Below are positions 43,969 through 55,803 of a stretch of 64,000 nt of DNA, piece after piece; the first letter of the stretch is position 1, and each line of letters begins with the position of its first letter. The DNA comes from Catonia carolina (lineage: Eukaryota > Arthropoda > Insecta > Hemiptera > Achilidae): NCBI GenBank assembly GCA_035578175.1, contig JAQMRL010000001.1, forward strand, positions 48,693,553-48,757,552. Reading direction: 5' to 3'. A model generated the notes under the pieces. That model was not told where the DNA came from. It worked only from the letters and a program-made list of their open reading frames with translations, and did no database searches. Made by a program: the position numbers and the translations under genes.

Positions 43969-44269
43969 CAGTCAATGTCGATTTAACGGACTAGCCTCCT
44001 AAATGATAAGACTGTTTGAAATTAAAAAAATTTAAGAAATGTTAATTTTTATGAAGAAAACTTATCCTTTTTTCTTGAAAGGTACATTTTTTAGAATGTT
44101 ATGATAAGAGTAAGGCTATAAGTAAATCCAAAGTTTGTTTCACATTAGGCTTTAGAAACATACGTGACCGAATGTGTTATAACTGAATGACTTTTAATTT
44201 AACGGACTTTCACAACAACACACATAATATGTCCGTTCCCAATTAGTCCGTTAAATCGAGCATTTATTG
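43969..44269. mobile_element. Tigger/pogo-like MITE
   Basis: A 301-bp non-coding unit with TA on both sides (43967-43968, 44270-44271). Ends read CAGTCAATGTCGATTTAACG on the left and, on the other strand, CAATAAATGCTCGATTTAAC on the right, sharing CGATTTAACGGACT. The CA.T start and TA target fit pogo/Tigger elements. Confidence 0.65.
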
Positions 44270-44799
44270 TATTAGTAGGCCTACTTATAAATTATTAAAC
44301 AATAAATTTCTATGATTACGAGTATTTGAGGTTACTAATTTTTCCGTCACGTCGATGTACAATCCGTGAGGTTAAACGGTGTCTCTAACCCGGCCGAGCC
44401 TAGCTGCTACTAGTCTAACTAAAAACATCGTCCACGTTGGTGAATATACATTCACTACGTAAATTCAAAATTAAAATAACATTTTCGTGAAAGATATATA
44501 TATAGGCTATATATAAAACTACCATTTAAATTTAATAACCAATCAAACAACGACTTCTCAACGGAATGATTTATTTTAATTGTGACTACTGTGTGTACGA
44601 TGTTTGTAAAAATGTACGATAATGACACCGCACTGCTACCCACTCTATCGCAGTTTTCTCAAGGTCAGCGCTACCATTAAAAGTCAAGAACTGTACATTC
44701 CTTAAAATAATACCCCGTTATAATAAACTATTCTTTAAGTGCGACACAAACACTGAACTATGAAAAAAGTTAATGACGAAAGCTTGAAAAATAAAAAAA

Positions 44800-45010
44800 A
44801 TTAGCAAGAAGAATACTGCGTCTAATAAAATTGAAACTGCAAATAAATGCAGACATTTTAGGATTATAAATCGTCCAAATAAAGATATAAATAAATATAA
44901 AATACATTTGGATGAAATACGAAAGAAGAGAATGATATTCTACGGACTTCTATCGTTTAGAAGACTCCCAAGAGAGCATAGGACATGTCAAGAACTTAAA
45001 AAGAGTTAAA
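44800..45010 (+). pseudogene. Worn copy of the 16.4-kb reverse transcriptase family
   Basis: Contains a RRILRLIK-like stretch, NRPNKDINKYKIHLDEIRKK and RMIFYGLL, which line up with [23 protein letters not shown] and [10 protein letters not shown] of the frame at 16387-17907. It is broken by indels. Confidence 0.55.
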
Positions 45011-45131
45011 TAGTTAATACATATTACCTGACTATACGAATTATTTTAATTACATATGAACCTTCTCATGCAAGCTTACTTACTTATTACAATAATTACG
45101 TTATCTTCTAATTACACAATACCACGGTACT

Positions 45132-45197
45132 TAGAAGAGATCTCTTCTATTTACCGTGCACCGTGCACACGTGGTAGGTGTGTACTACACACCTACC
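45132..45197. promoter_or_regulatory. Cluster of short perfect palindromes, role unknown
   Basis: TAGAAGAGATCTCTTCTA (45132-45149) is a perfect 18-base palindrome. CCGTGCACCGTGCAC holds two GTGCAC sites. A 25-base palindrome with a one-base centre lies at 45173-45197 (GGTAGGTGTGTA arm). Binding sites for dimeric factors or a small fold-back are both possible. Confidence 0.3.
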
Positions 45198-45499
45198 TTA
45201 GCATTAGCTCTGATGTTTACGTTTTGAGTGGTTAGCTATTTATTTCGATTTATTTCTTTTTTTAAATAAAATATTATTTAGAAAGAAATTCTTGTATATT
45301 GTCTTTTATAATTCTTGTGTAAAACGTTTCATCAATCAAGTAATTTTTCAGATTTTGTTAAATGAATGCGAATTAGCATATTTAAAAAATTGTAGTAATT
45401 TATTGAAGTATTTTCTCACCGTATAAGAAGGTATTTGTGAGTAAAATTTAGAATTATGAAACATTGTTAGTGTAAATGAATAACTTCGAATTCCAATGT

Positions 45500-45640
45500 A
45501 CAATTTATCGGCCTGGGTCTGTACAAGACTACATCTCATTTACACGTCATACACATCATCCTCATCTCATTGGGTCATGGGGTTGCTTATTGTTCTAAAT
45601 TGAACAGATTGCAACGTACACAAATTAGGAATTAAAAAAA
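45500..45640 (+). repeat. SINE family S3, 3' part
   Basis: Contains ATCTCATTTACACGTCATAC, CTCATTGGGTCATGGGGTTG and an A-rich end. The 5' portion is absent. Confidence 0.7.
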
Positions 45641-46441
45641 ATTTAAGTGGTAATTTAATGAAAAAGTTATTTTTTTTGTTTTAGTGAATACTTGTAGTAA
45701 ATTTTAAACAAAAATTGTTAGATAAAATAGTTTTAAACGTACGTATAACTGTATTTGACGATGTCTATTCCGTTTTTTGGTCGCTAACAATTAAAGATTT
45801 ATTTATTTATTATTTTGTTCAAAAAATTTAGTTTTGCGGTTAGCTTCATAATAATAGTTTATGTTTCTTGTGTTATGATAGTGGACGTTGAAATATAAAA
45901 CTGATTTGCTTAAAATAGTCTAAATTATCATCTAAAAAACGTAGAGTGAAGTAGCTATATTTCAGTTCCTTAAATAATAGCCTGCTGGTGAGCTGGTTAG
46001 ATCCACTATACACCTAATAGCTTTCTTTTTAATTTGAGTAATCATATACATGTTACCCGTACTAGAATTACCTCACATTAAAGTGATATAACGTATATGA
46101 GACGGAATTAGACTATAATGCTGCCATTAGTAATTTTTATCATTTTTTAACCTGCCAATTTGTTTTTAATGCAGATACCCCGGATGATATGGTACTAAAA
46201 GCTTGATCGGTATTGGTTAACTTAATTGATTCATCTGGTAAAATTAACCAAAAGACATCTATATAAACAATAGTGTTTGAAAAGCTAGCGACAACAGAAA
46301 ATACAGTCTGTAATAGAAAATAAAAATAAATTCAGAAAAACAATTGAAAAGCGTAAGGGTTTTTCAGAGGAAAAAGTTAGAAAACACAACATACCGAAGC
46401 GGAGCAAAGAATGAAATAACATATTTTCGTAACTAAAAAAG

Positions 46442-47405
46442 AAAAATCTGGTGTGAAACACTCACACAACTTTCTCTTGCCAATATAAATAATTAACAAT
46501 AAACCTAATATTAGTAATAAAACATTAGACATAAACAAAAAAACTAACCTTAATAAACATAACCTAATTTTAATCATGAGTGAAAGACGCAAAATGAAAA
46601 TCAACCTCAGTTTGGCTTCAAAATACAGAAAATCACTCTTTCACGCTAAACTAGGCTCTGTAGAGAAAAATGTTTTAAATAAAAGTTGCAGATCTTTTAA
46701 TTTTCTATAAATTTGATTATATACACTTTTATTATAAAATGCATACTAAGGCCGAAATCTTAAAAAAATCGATTTTTCTCACGTTTTCGTGAGAAAAAAA
46801 CAGAAAATTGCTAATTACTGCTAAACTAAGCGTTATACCAAAAAATGTTTGAAATAAAAGTTGTAGGTTTTTAAATTCTCTACAACTTTTATTATATAAA
46901 TTTTTTCGCTACATTGCATATTAAAGCCGTAATCTTAAAAAAACTTTGTTTTTACGTGAAAACAGCCTCACCCAGAATTTCAGCAAACATGGCGCCTACC
47001 CTATCTTGTAGAGAATAAAAAATTGAGTAAATGAGGCGATTTTAAAAAAAATCGTAGTACCAGTTTTTGAGAAAATCGCAAAAAAGTGAAAAATTACACG
47101 AATAAACTATTACTTCCGGTTGACCGATTTTGATGAAAATGTTCGTGTCAGGTCCGGTAGTGGTATGTAACTTAAGTTTCAAGTTTCAAGTTCGTACGAT
47201 GTTTCGTTCTTGAGATATTCTGTTCACACACAGACACACACACACACACACACACAGACACACACAGACCAATCGCTAAAAACATGTTTTTTGGGTTCAG
47301 GGGGTCTGAAAACGTATAGATCCGGTGAAAACTCGATTTCGAAAAATCGACATGAAAACAATACTTTCCTTCCTATATATTCATATAGGCAAGAGAAAGT
47401 AAAAA
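46442..47405 (+). repeat. Repeat R2, longest copy
   Basis: A ~960-bp unit opening with GGTGTGAAACACTCACACAA and ACTTTCTCTTGCC and closing with GGCAAGAGAAAGT, so 13 bases near the two ends are inverted. Inside are a series of similar ~150-bp stretches with TACAACTTTTATTTCAAA-type motifs, GACCGATTTTGATGAAAATG and a CA microsatellite. Three further copies lie at 48, 53 and 58.5 kb. A short frame near the right end (SGENSISK...HENNTFLPIYSY) recurs in several copies. Class unknown. Confidence 0.75.
47224..47270. repeat. CA dinucleotide microsatellite inside R2
   Basis: CA units broken by CAGA. Other R2 copies have only short GT/CA remains at this place, so the tract belongs to the repeat family. 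Confidence 0.85.
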
Positions 47406-47970
47406 TTGGGAAGAAATAAAAATCAAGATAAATGAGAAACCAAATAAGAAAATTAAAGGAGTAACTTTAAATTTATTAAAGAAGGAATAGCCGCGTTCCT
47501 AAGTTGAATTAAACTATTAAAAAAGATTTCTTTTTAAATCATTGTTCTGATAAATAATTTCACGCACGAATATATATAATGTTAAGCATATTCTTTTACA
47601 AAAATCAGCTAATCTACGAATAAAATGCCTCGGATAATTTTATAGTAGTTACTAAATTATCTGTTATAAAAATATGTGTTATTTTTAGGTGATAAAATAT
47701 AATGATTAATTTATTCAATGGTTTACAAGGTTTATTATATAAAATAAATTTAATAATCGGAACGATTTTAAATTTAAAAACAAATTTATCCATTGAATTT
47801 TGAGATAGTCCAACCATTTAGGTTATAATGTTTCATTTATTTTACACTAAGACGTGTGTTGTACTGTACATATTCTTCATCTAAGTTAATAAAAAAATGT
47901 AACGTAGTAGTAATCCTTGATATTCTTCTCTGCCGGGAATATATAAAAGTAAGACTTTTTTAGGGCTCTA

Positions 47971-48790
47971 TTTTCATTAAAATTAGTCAATTGGAAGTAA
48001 TAGTTTACTCGTGCAATTTTTCACCGTTTTGCGAGTTTCTCAAAAACGGCTCCTACGATCTTTTTGTTGCCTTATTTACTACACGTTTTATGCTCTACAA
48101 GATAGGATATGCGGCATGTTTGCTGAAATTCTTGGAAGAGCTAAGCTCTGGTAATAAAAAATTACTGTTTAGGGTGTGCAGGTTTAATATGCATTTTAGG
48201 GCAAAATTAAATAGTGGCCAATAGTGGAAAAAACTTTTTCAAGTAGGCCTAATCTTACTCGTATTTTTTAAAAGTCATACCAAGGTCATTGCCGATTGTT
48301 GTTTAAGTCATCAGCAATAAGGGTGTTTTTTTTGTTTATATATTTTGGTTTATATATAGGTATAGCCTATAATTAAAGTTCTAGAAATTAACTAGCCTAC
48401 AACTTGAATTTCAAGCGGTTTTTTCTGCAACGCCTAGTTTAGCGTCAATTAGTTATATTCTGCATTTGGCTTATGAAAATCGGTAAAAAATAGGATTACT
48501 TAAGATTGCGGCTTTTATGACAAAAGTGCGTAATCAAAGTATAGACAATTAAAAAATCTGTAACTTTTATTTCAAGAATTTTTTCTACAGAGCCTAATTA
48601 AGCGGTTATTAGTGATTTTTCTTATTTTTAAGTTCTCCAGAGGTTGATTTTCATTTTGCGTCATTCATTTACGTTTAGAATTAGGTTATGTTTATCATTT
48701 CATATTTTTTACTCATGATTAAACAGGCTATATGTTTTATTTTTTACATTGGCAAGAGAAAGTCGTGTGCTTGTTTCACACCAGATTTTT
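47971..48790 (-). repeat. Repeat R2, right part missing, interrupted
   Basis: Aligns from TTTTCATTAAAATTAGTCAA to TTTCACACCAGATTTTT. About 48215-48398 does not belong: it includes a duplicate of sequence found at 49.36-49.47 kb. Confidence 0.7.
48222..48330. repeat. Short segmental duplicate of 49356-49467
   Basis: About 110 bp, including AAAAACTTTTTCAAGTAGGC, CATTGCCGATTGTTGTTTA and the start of R1 followed by a T run, match 49356-49467 closely. It interrupts R2. Confidence 0.75.
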
Positions 48791-49428
48791 AGTTTAATGT
48801 TGCTACTTGATTACAGCAAATATGGTAGGTAACTTGAAAGAATTTTTCAGACCCTAGTTTTAAGAACCGAATCCTAAACTTTTCTTTTTATTGTCTCTCA
48901 CTTTACAACCGAGCAACATTTATCGTCTTTTATAATCATTTTTTCAAACTTTTTTTTAAAAATAAATTAGTCATTTTGCAACTTATACATCGTTACACAT
49001 ACTATTACATAGTCGTTATAGTGAAGATGAACTTAAATTTCAACGATAAAATAGATAGCTTGCTTTCAAAAAATAATTATTAAAACAATATGATAAAAAA
49101 GTTTGCTGTCAAGCTTTACCAGATGTGGGGCCGCAAATCTTTTTTTGACGGACACATTTTTATATTATTTTGCGTTCATTTTCTTGGCAGCAATCTCTCA
49201 TGTATTATCACAGAACTCAGCTGTTACGTACAATAATAACGTTACCTACATGTTAGAGGCACTTTTATAAATATAGCATTCGTTAAGGAATTTAAATAGT
49301 CATAAATAAATAGACTACATATTTACTAATGTAAGTAACTTGTCTTCTGAGGAGTCGTGGAACAAAAACTTTTTCAAGTAGGCCTAATCTTATTCGTATT
49401 TTTTTACAAGTCCTACCATGGTCATTGC

Positions 49429-49997
49429 CGATTGTTGTTTAGGTCATCAGCCATAAGGCTGTTTTATTTTTGTTTTTTTTTGTTTGACTTAACGTCCGAC
49501 TGTTCTGTAATTACTGCTAATGCAGACGGTGAAGGATGAAATGATTTTTTGTAACGTATGAAAATACGCCGTGCCTGAATGGGATTTGGACCCAAGACCG
49601 CATGATGAGAGGCAAGCACGTTAAAAACTACGCCAATGCGGCCGGCATAAGGCTGGTTTGAACCTGTATAGGTTTTTACTAAGTAAAACGAAGAATGAGG
49701 TGGTTTACCATTGCCTTTCTCACTGAGTGGAAAAGTACGCTTATCAGAATGCCGGGCCCTCTAAAAAGGACATATTTTCCACTCTGCAAATGGCCCTTTC
49801 ACTTCATTCACCACAGGGTCTGGGTGTGTAATGAAATTCATTACTTTCAGAGGAGATAACTCTGATTAGTGTCTTTTACACCTCTGCCTCTTCTGTTCTT
49901 AAATGGTTCAATCATTTAATTGGCTGACCATGTGATAAGAAACAGAACTATTTATTTTAGCCTTGCAACTAACGGGTTAAGTGTAAATAATTTGACC
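49429..49997 (+). repeat. Repeat R1, split by an S1 SINE
   Basis: Starts TGTTGTTTAGGTCATCAGCC, is interrupted at 49462-49645 and resumes with GGTTTGAACC. Its left flank and first ~30 bases are duplicated at 48.2-48.3 kb. Confidence 0.85.
49462..49645 (-). repeat. SINE family S1 nested in repeat R1
   Basis: Flanked by CATAAGGCTG on both sides (49452-49461 and 49646-49655), which is R1 sequence. Removing the SINE and one copy restores a continuous R1. The B box has one change (ATTTGGACC). Confidence 0.9.
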
Positions 49998-50539
49998 AGT
50001 CTGAAAATTAAAAATTATTAATTAAGAAACTAGCCTGATTCATGCCGAACTTCGAAATCGGGACCTTCGGCTCAGTAGGGCTAGTAGAAAACGATACCGA
50101 TTGAAAAATCTATGCCGTTAATTACGTAAATATTAAATATATAAAAATATTTTTAATGGGTTTCCCTATATTGATTACTTAATATCTATTTTTTAAATAC
50201 CTACCTTCATCTGAAAGTTTGATTTGTTACGAGGAATTTATCACTTCCGTAGGCTACTAAAATACAGCGTCTCCTATCTCGGCTTATCATGAAATAATCA
50301 AAGTAGTGGCTTTATGGTTGATTGGTTAGGATTATATATGTGATTTGTCTATAACTTGTGACTACTAACCATTCAAATATAGATTCCTAACCAACCAGAT
50401 GTAGGTAAAAGTTTCTGTTCGTGTCATATTAGGTGATAGAAACTTTGTTTTAGTTCGGTATTCAGGGCCTTTCTTTTAGTGTGTTAATCAAGCTATATCT
50501 ATGACACGTAATTAGACCTGGTAAAAGTATTCAAACGGC

Positions 50540-50950
50540 GGAAGTCAAAGAAATGAGACGGTTTTCATGGATAGCATTCTTGAAGATTGAAAGATATTCA
50601 GAAGAACAAAAACATCGGAGATTATCCTTTAAGATCCAAGCTTTTGATTCCGTCCCAGTATTAACGGTACGAAAACATGGGTGTTCATTTAAAAGAATAA
50701 TAGAAAACTAGCAAAAACATGACGTGGTATGAAACGCTCTATGATGGGATTATTATTGCGACTTCAAAAACACGATGAACATAGGCCTAAATATAAGAAA
50801 CACCACCAAAGTGCATTAGCCTAAAATGTACAAAAATGGTTCAACAAAAATGGAAATGGATGGGAAATAATAAAATGTACATGGACTGAGATGTATTAGT
50901 GTTATTCAAATATGGAGACCATGGAGAGAAACAAAAGGGCGAAAAAGACC
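50540..50950 (+). pseudogene. Worn RTE-like 3' remnant
   Basis: Fragments TAEVKEMRRFSWIAF, LKIERYSEEQKHR and, near the end, WRPWRETKGRKRP match the AEM+FLRR and G+GRP regions of RTE-like C-termini. Multiple frameshifts are present. Confidence 0.5.
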
Positions 50951-51503
50951 ATAAAATAAAAAACCAAACTATGGATTTTCTAATACCAAATTTTCTTAAT
51001 GTAGGTATTCAGTACAAAGTATATAAATTACAGACAAAAATTTCTCAGCAAGATCCATAATGTGTAATTTTTAGCAACGCAAAAATTATAATAATAATTA
51101 ATTAGGATGATACTTGTGTGTAATTCAAGCCTTATTAAAAATGCACATGATAATGATATCAAATAAATGACAAATGAAAAGTAACTATGGGTCATTTAAA
51201 TAACATAATCATAATTAAATTAAAAAAAAGTAATTGCAAACAGCAATAAATTAATTTATAATATTATCATTTTCCTTATTATACAATATAAAAAGTTGTT
51301 TTATATGAAACACAAAAAATATAGTTGTTGATTCCATTGTTCTTGGAAAGAGCTGCAATAGATAGACAAGACAATAGTGAAGCGAATAGTTTGTCTTTAT
51401 GAATAAACAAGCACAAGCGATGTGTGTACTAACTCGCGCTGAAAATATCAGCTCAATATTGAAAATGTGTATAAAAATTTGTAATATATTCTTCATTTGT
51501 GCC

Positions 51504-51832
51504 CGTAACAGGCAGGTGGAGTGTTAAATTATTTGCACTCGATCTGATAGTTCCAGGGCTACAAAAACTATATATTTCTTATCACATGGTCAGCAAATTA
51601 TATGATTGAAGCATTGAAGAACAGAAGAGGTAGAGGTGTAAAAGACACCAGTCAGAATTTCATTATTCAGCCCGACACTGTGGTGAATGAAGTGAATGTG
51701 TTATTTGCATGCTGATAAGTATCCTTGTCCACTCAGTGAGGAAGGCAATTATAAACCACCTCACTCCTCGTTTTACTTAGTAAAGCCTTTAGAGGGCCAA
51801 ACCAGCCCCTTCCGGCTGATGACCCAAACAAC
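51504..51832 (-). repeat. Repeat R1, internally deleted
   Basis: Reversed copy from CCCGTAACAGGCAGG to GACCCAAACAAC, missing short internal pieces around 51650 and 51710. Confidence 0.8.
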
Positions 51833-52986
51833 ATTCTTCATTTGCGAATTAATTAAAAACAAAACCGTTTGAATACCGAAACAATGAAAGCTGTTCATAT
51901 ATGAGTATACTTACGCGAAGGGTTTTTTGGAAAGCGTTGAAGAAAAACTCTTTGGTGATAATGTGTAAAAATCCTTAGGCGAACTTTTCTACTGTAAGTA
52001 TCTACCTCCTATTTCATTCTAAGTTTTCCGATAGCAGTTTTGGAATTTACAATAATGAATGTTTTAGTCGGTGTTGTAATTATTTAAAAACAGTTCTGTC
52101 ACAAATTATGTAGTAAGTTATCTCTGTTTATTTAGTTGCATTTAAAGGTTTCTTAAGATAAACAACATATTCTAAACAGAAAACATAAAAGAATGTTAAA
52201 TTTTTCAAATGCTGAATGTAGTTGAAGTTGCAATACAATCACATATATAATTTCAATGTTACAATACCATCCATCTTTTTCCAGTTTCTAGACTATAGTT
52301 GGTATTTTAACAGTAGTAACGTGAAGATTAAAAATTCATTGTCATATTTCTGTTTTCACAATAGACACGATCCTACGTAAATAGTTTATGTTGCTTTTTT
52401 ATGCGTACATAGATAACAGCACTTATTTGCAAAGGCACTCATGAAGAGAGGCATCCATTGGGATTGTGAAACGTTAAAGCACCACCACTTCTGCGTGTAA
52501 AAATAATCATGAGTCTTGAGTGAATGGATCCTGGAGAAATGGTTTCATTTGCAAGCATTGGAGGAAAATGAACGAATGAACTATTCGCTGTTTAGTTGTT
52601 TCATGAACGAATAGTAAAATAAAAATTCAATTTTTTCATTTCTCGATTGTATATTAGAAAGTCCCTAGAAATTTACCAAAGAAATAAAGATTTTCAATTT
52701 TGATTAACTAAATATTAGTTATAAAAATCAGTATTTAATCTTTTCTACTTTCTTCTCGAAACAGCAAATTCGTTAATGATTAACTGCTAAAATGCCTTTA
52801 TTCTTCATTATGTAATTGACGCTTCTATGTTAAATTTTATACCAGTTCAAAATTACTAAATGAAAAATGTAATCGATTAGAAATAATACTAAATCTTTAA
52901 AGAAAGTTTTGTTTTCTGTATTTTTTCCAAAAAAATTATATCTCTCCTACCGAAAGCAATACTCAAGGCGATCAAAAAAGCAGTTA
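51833..52986. other. No feature recognised
   Basis: AT-rich, no supported frame, no known repeat. Confidence 0.6.
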
Positions 52987-53753
52987 TTTTTACTTTCTCT
53001 TGCCTATATGAATATATAGGAAGGAAAGTATTGTTTTCATGTCGATTTTTCGAAATTGAGTTTTCACCGGATATAGGCTTACACGTTTTCAGACCTTCTG
53101 AACCCAAAAAAACATGTTTTTAGCGACCGGTCTGTGTGTGTCTTACGATTTTTTAAAATTCGCTTCGTTTATTAAATTTTTTATGCTTTACAAGATAGGG
53201 TAGGCGTCATGTCTGCTGAAATTCTTGGAGAGGCTGCTTTTACGTAAAGAAGTTGTTTTTTTAAGATTGCGGCTTTAATATGCATTTTAGCGCAAAAACG
53301 TATAGTAAAAGTTGTAGAGAATTTAAAATCCTACAACTTTTATTTCAAACATTTTTTTGTATAACGCTTAGTTTAGTGGTAATTAGCAAATTTATGTTTC
53401 TTCTCGCGAAATAGTGTAAAAAAATTGATTTTTTTAAAGATTTCAGCCTTAGTATGCATTTTACGACAAAAGAGTAAAATCAAATTTATAGGAAATTAAA
53501 AGATCTACAACTTTTGCTTAGAGCATTTTTCTCTACAGAGCCTAGTTTAGCGTGAAATAGTGATTTTCCGTATTTTTAAGCCAAACTGAGGTTGATTTTA
53601 ATTTTGCGTCTTTCACTCATCATTAAAATTAGGTTATGTTTACTGAGGTTAGGTTTTTTGTTTAAATCTAATGTTTTATTACTAATGTTAGATTATATTG
53701 TTCATAATTTGCATTGGCAAGAGAAAGTTGTGAGTTTTTCACACCAGATTTTT
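52987..53753 (-). repeat. Repeat R2
   Basis: Runs from TTTTTACTTTCTCTTGCC to TCACACCAGATTTTT. Some of the left interior, including most of the microsatellite, is missing. Confidence 0.75.
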
Positions 53754-53954
53754 TAATAAAATATTAATGGTTCTTTCCGTTTTTGACCGATAAATTTAAA
53801 GTAAATAACTTAATGTATTTTTGTTATAAGATAGGTGAATGTATTTTTGTTAAAAGATAGGTGTACTTTTAAAATATATGCTTAGTTATTTAACTATCAC
53901 ATCGATTCAAAAAATTTTCGTCGTAGTAACAATTATTTAAGTGCTTTAAGTTCA

Positions 53955-54033
53955 GAGCAGCAGTGGACAGAGTACGACTGACCATGATGATAGCCAACCT
54001 TCGTAATGGAGAAGGCACCTGAAGAAGAAGAAG
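53955..54033 (+). mobile_element. Extreme 3' end of the same RTE-like family
   Basis: Only about 80 bp remain: [23 protein letters not shown], stop, and a GAA-repeat tail. The flanks AAGTGCTTTAA and AAGTGCTTAAA look like a target-site duplication of about 10 bases. This fixes the family's 3' terminus. Confidence 0.75.
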
Positions 54034-55029
54034 TGCTTAAAACTAAGCTGTACCAAAACTTTGAATTAATGTGGGTTAATTTACTTACTATGAGACATTA
54101 ATTTTACATGAAACAAACAATCTGCGTAAAGTGTCTTTTTGTGGCTTTTCAGTGGCAAAATAAAAGCGAACGCGGCCCTATCTCTACTATTTATTTGTAT
54201 ACTTTTTATGATTTTTTAATATAATAGTGACTGTGGGTGATTATTTTTATTAGTATTAGTACTAAGCGACCATATTTTCTGCTACACTGGGTGGCATGAT
54301 TTTATGGTTGTTATATTCTTTTGACGCGTCATATTGAAGCAGTTTGTGCTTTTCTTTCAATGCACGTCCTGTCTTATAAGGTTTTTATCACTTTTATGTT
54401 CGTTATGAGAATGAAGAATGCCTAAAGGGTTAAATATAATAAAAGGAATGCAAGGATATTATTCCTCTCTGTCCAACATGTTATTTTACACTGAACAGTA
54501 TTTGTCTTAAAAACATATTTTTAATTGAATACCAATGCTGATGGGAAAAACTGAAGTTTTTTAATAAGTCTGTTATTTTAAGCTAACTTTTTATCTTTTA
54601 AGAATTTACCCAGAAATACTAATTTTTGTTGTTAATTTTTATATTAATTAATATTTGTTAGTTTAATTTGATCGGGTTACCTTCAAACAATATCTTTTTT
54701 GAACGTTTTTTGCTATTTTTGAAGTTGAGTAAATTACTCTGAAGAAACCGGTATGTATATTTTATTAATAAGATGTTTTACAAAAAAAGAAAATTAATAA
54801 TAATTTTATTAGTTATTTGCTTTAAACATAAATAGGAATGAAAGCTATGGCACAGAAAAAATCAACATTTCGTTTGTAAAAGTTTCGATTTTTGTAAACT
54901 TTACTGCCTCTTACGAGAATTGAGATAAGTTATGTTTCAAAATAATTTTTGACTTACAAAACCGATTTCCAAGAATTGTTTTATAAATTATTCCGAATAT
55001 TGCTGTCTTGGGCCCCGTGTTTGGTAAAG

Positions 55030-55170
55030 GGTATTTTTTTTTTTGTTTTACGTTCGACTGTTTTGAGATTTCTGCTAATGCAGACGGTGGGAAGGATGAT
55101 AGATGAAAAAATGTAAGACCTGACCGGGAATCAAACCCAGGACCCCGGCGTAGAAACCAATTGCGTTATG
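55030..55170 (-). repeat. SINE family S2, head truncated
   Basis: Shows the T-run tail, TGCTAATGCAGACGGT and the B box, then stops inside the tRNA-like head, where an inverted-repeat element begins. Confidence 0.7.
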
Positions 55171-55180
55171 ATGGTTATAG

Positions 55181-55412
55181 TATTGACTTTTTATTTAATT
55201 TTTATGCTTCTCAAAAATTCCTTAAATAATAGAAAACCTTTTTTATGAACAAAGAAATAAAAAAATTTCAAGAAAGTTCAATACAAAAAGCATTACTTCT
55301 GCTTTTTGTATTGAACTTTTTGAAATTCATTTTATTTCATTGCTTATAAAAAAGGTTTTCTATTATTATAGGAATTTTTTTAAGAACATAAAAATTAAAT
55401 ATAAAGTCAATA
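55181..55412. repeat. Inverted repeat, ~110-bp arms
   Basis: Begins TATTGACTTTTTATTTAATT and ends with the complement. The centre, AAAAAGCATTACTTCTGCTTTTT, is a tight hairpin. No ribozyme-like core is visible. It cuts off the S2 SINE on its left. Confidence 0.75.
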
Positions 55413-55679
55413 CAGTCATTCAATTTGATACCGATTTCATGTAAATTGCCCAAAGTACACTCAAGTTTCTGAAACTAGTGGCTGCTTTTCAGCCTCCACC
55501 TAGGGAATGATGGTGAAAACTTAAAATAATTCCTATTTGTCATTTCATTGAACGAATGTTAGTATTTCAGTCACAAAAATATTCACAAATAAATAACACT
55601 ACCTTAATAACAAAATAATTTGTTTTTTTATGGTCCTCTTCTTAAATTGGGTCAATTGCTGTAGTTATTGAATACAATG

Positions 55680-55803
55680 GGGTATGGTACGGAACCAAAG
55701 GGTTTTATTTTGTAATGATTTACAACCCCGAGATCGAATCCAGGACTTTCACAATGCAGAGTGCAGCGAAGTTTTGCGCTCTAATCACTAGACCACAATA
55801 GTG
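55680..55803 (-). repeat. SINE family S4-like remnant
   Basis: On the minus strand, TATTGTGGTCTAGTGATTAG and CTGGATTCGATC sit at A-box to B-box distance, with CTGCACTCTGCAT between, as in the 39.7-kb copy. Confidence 0.5.

Noticed and set aside
46377..46604. 75-codon hydrophobic minus-strand frame
   Set aside because: It spans the left end of an R2 copy and is not kept in the other copies.
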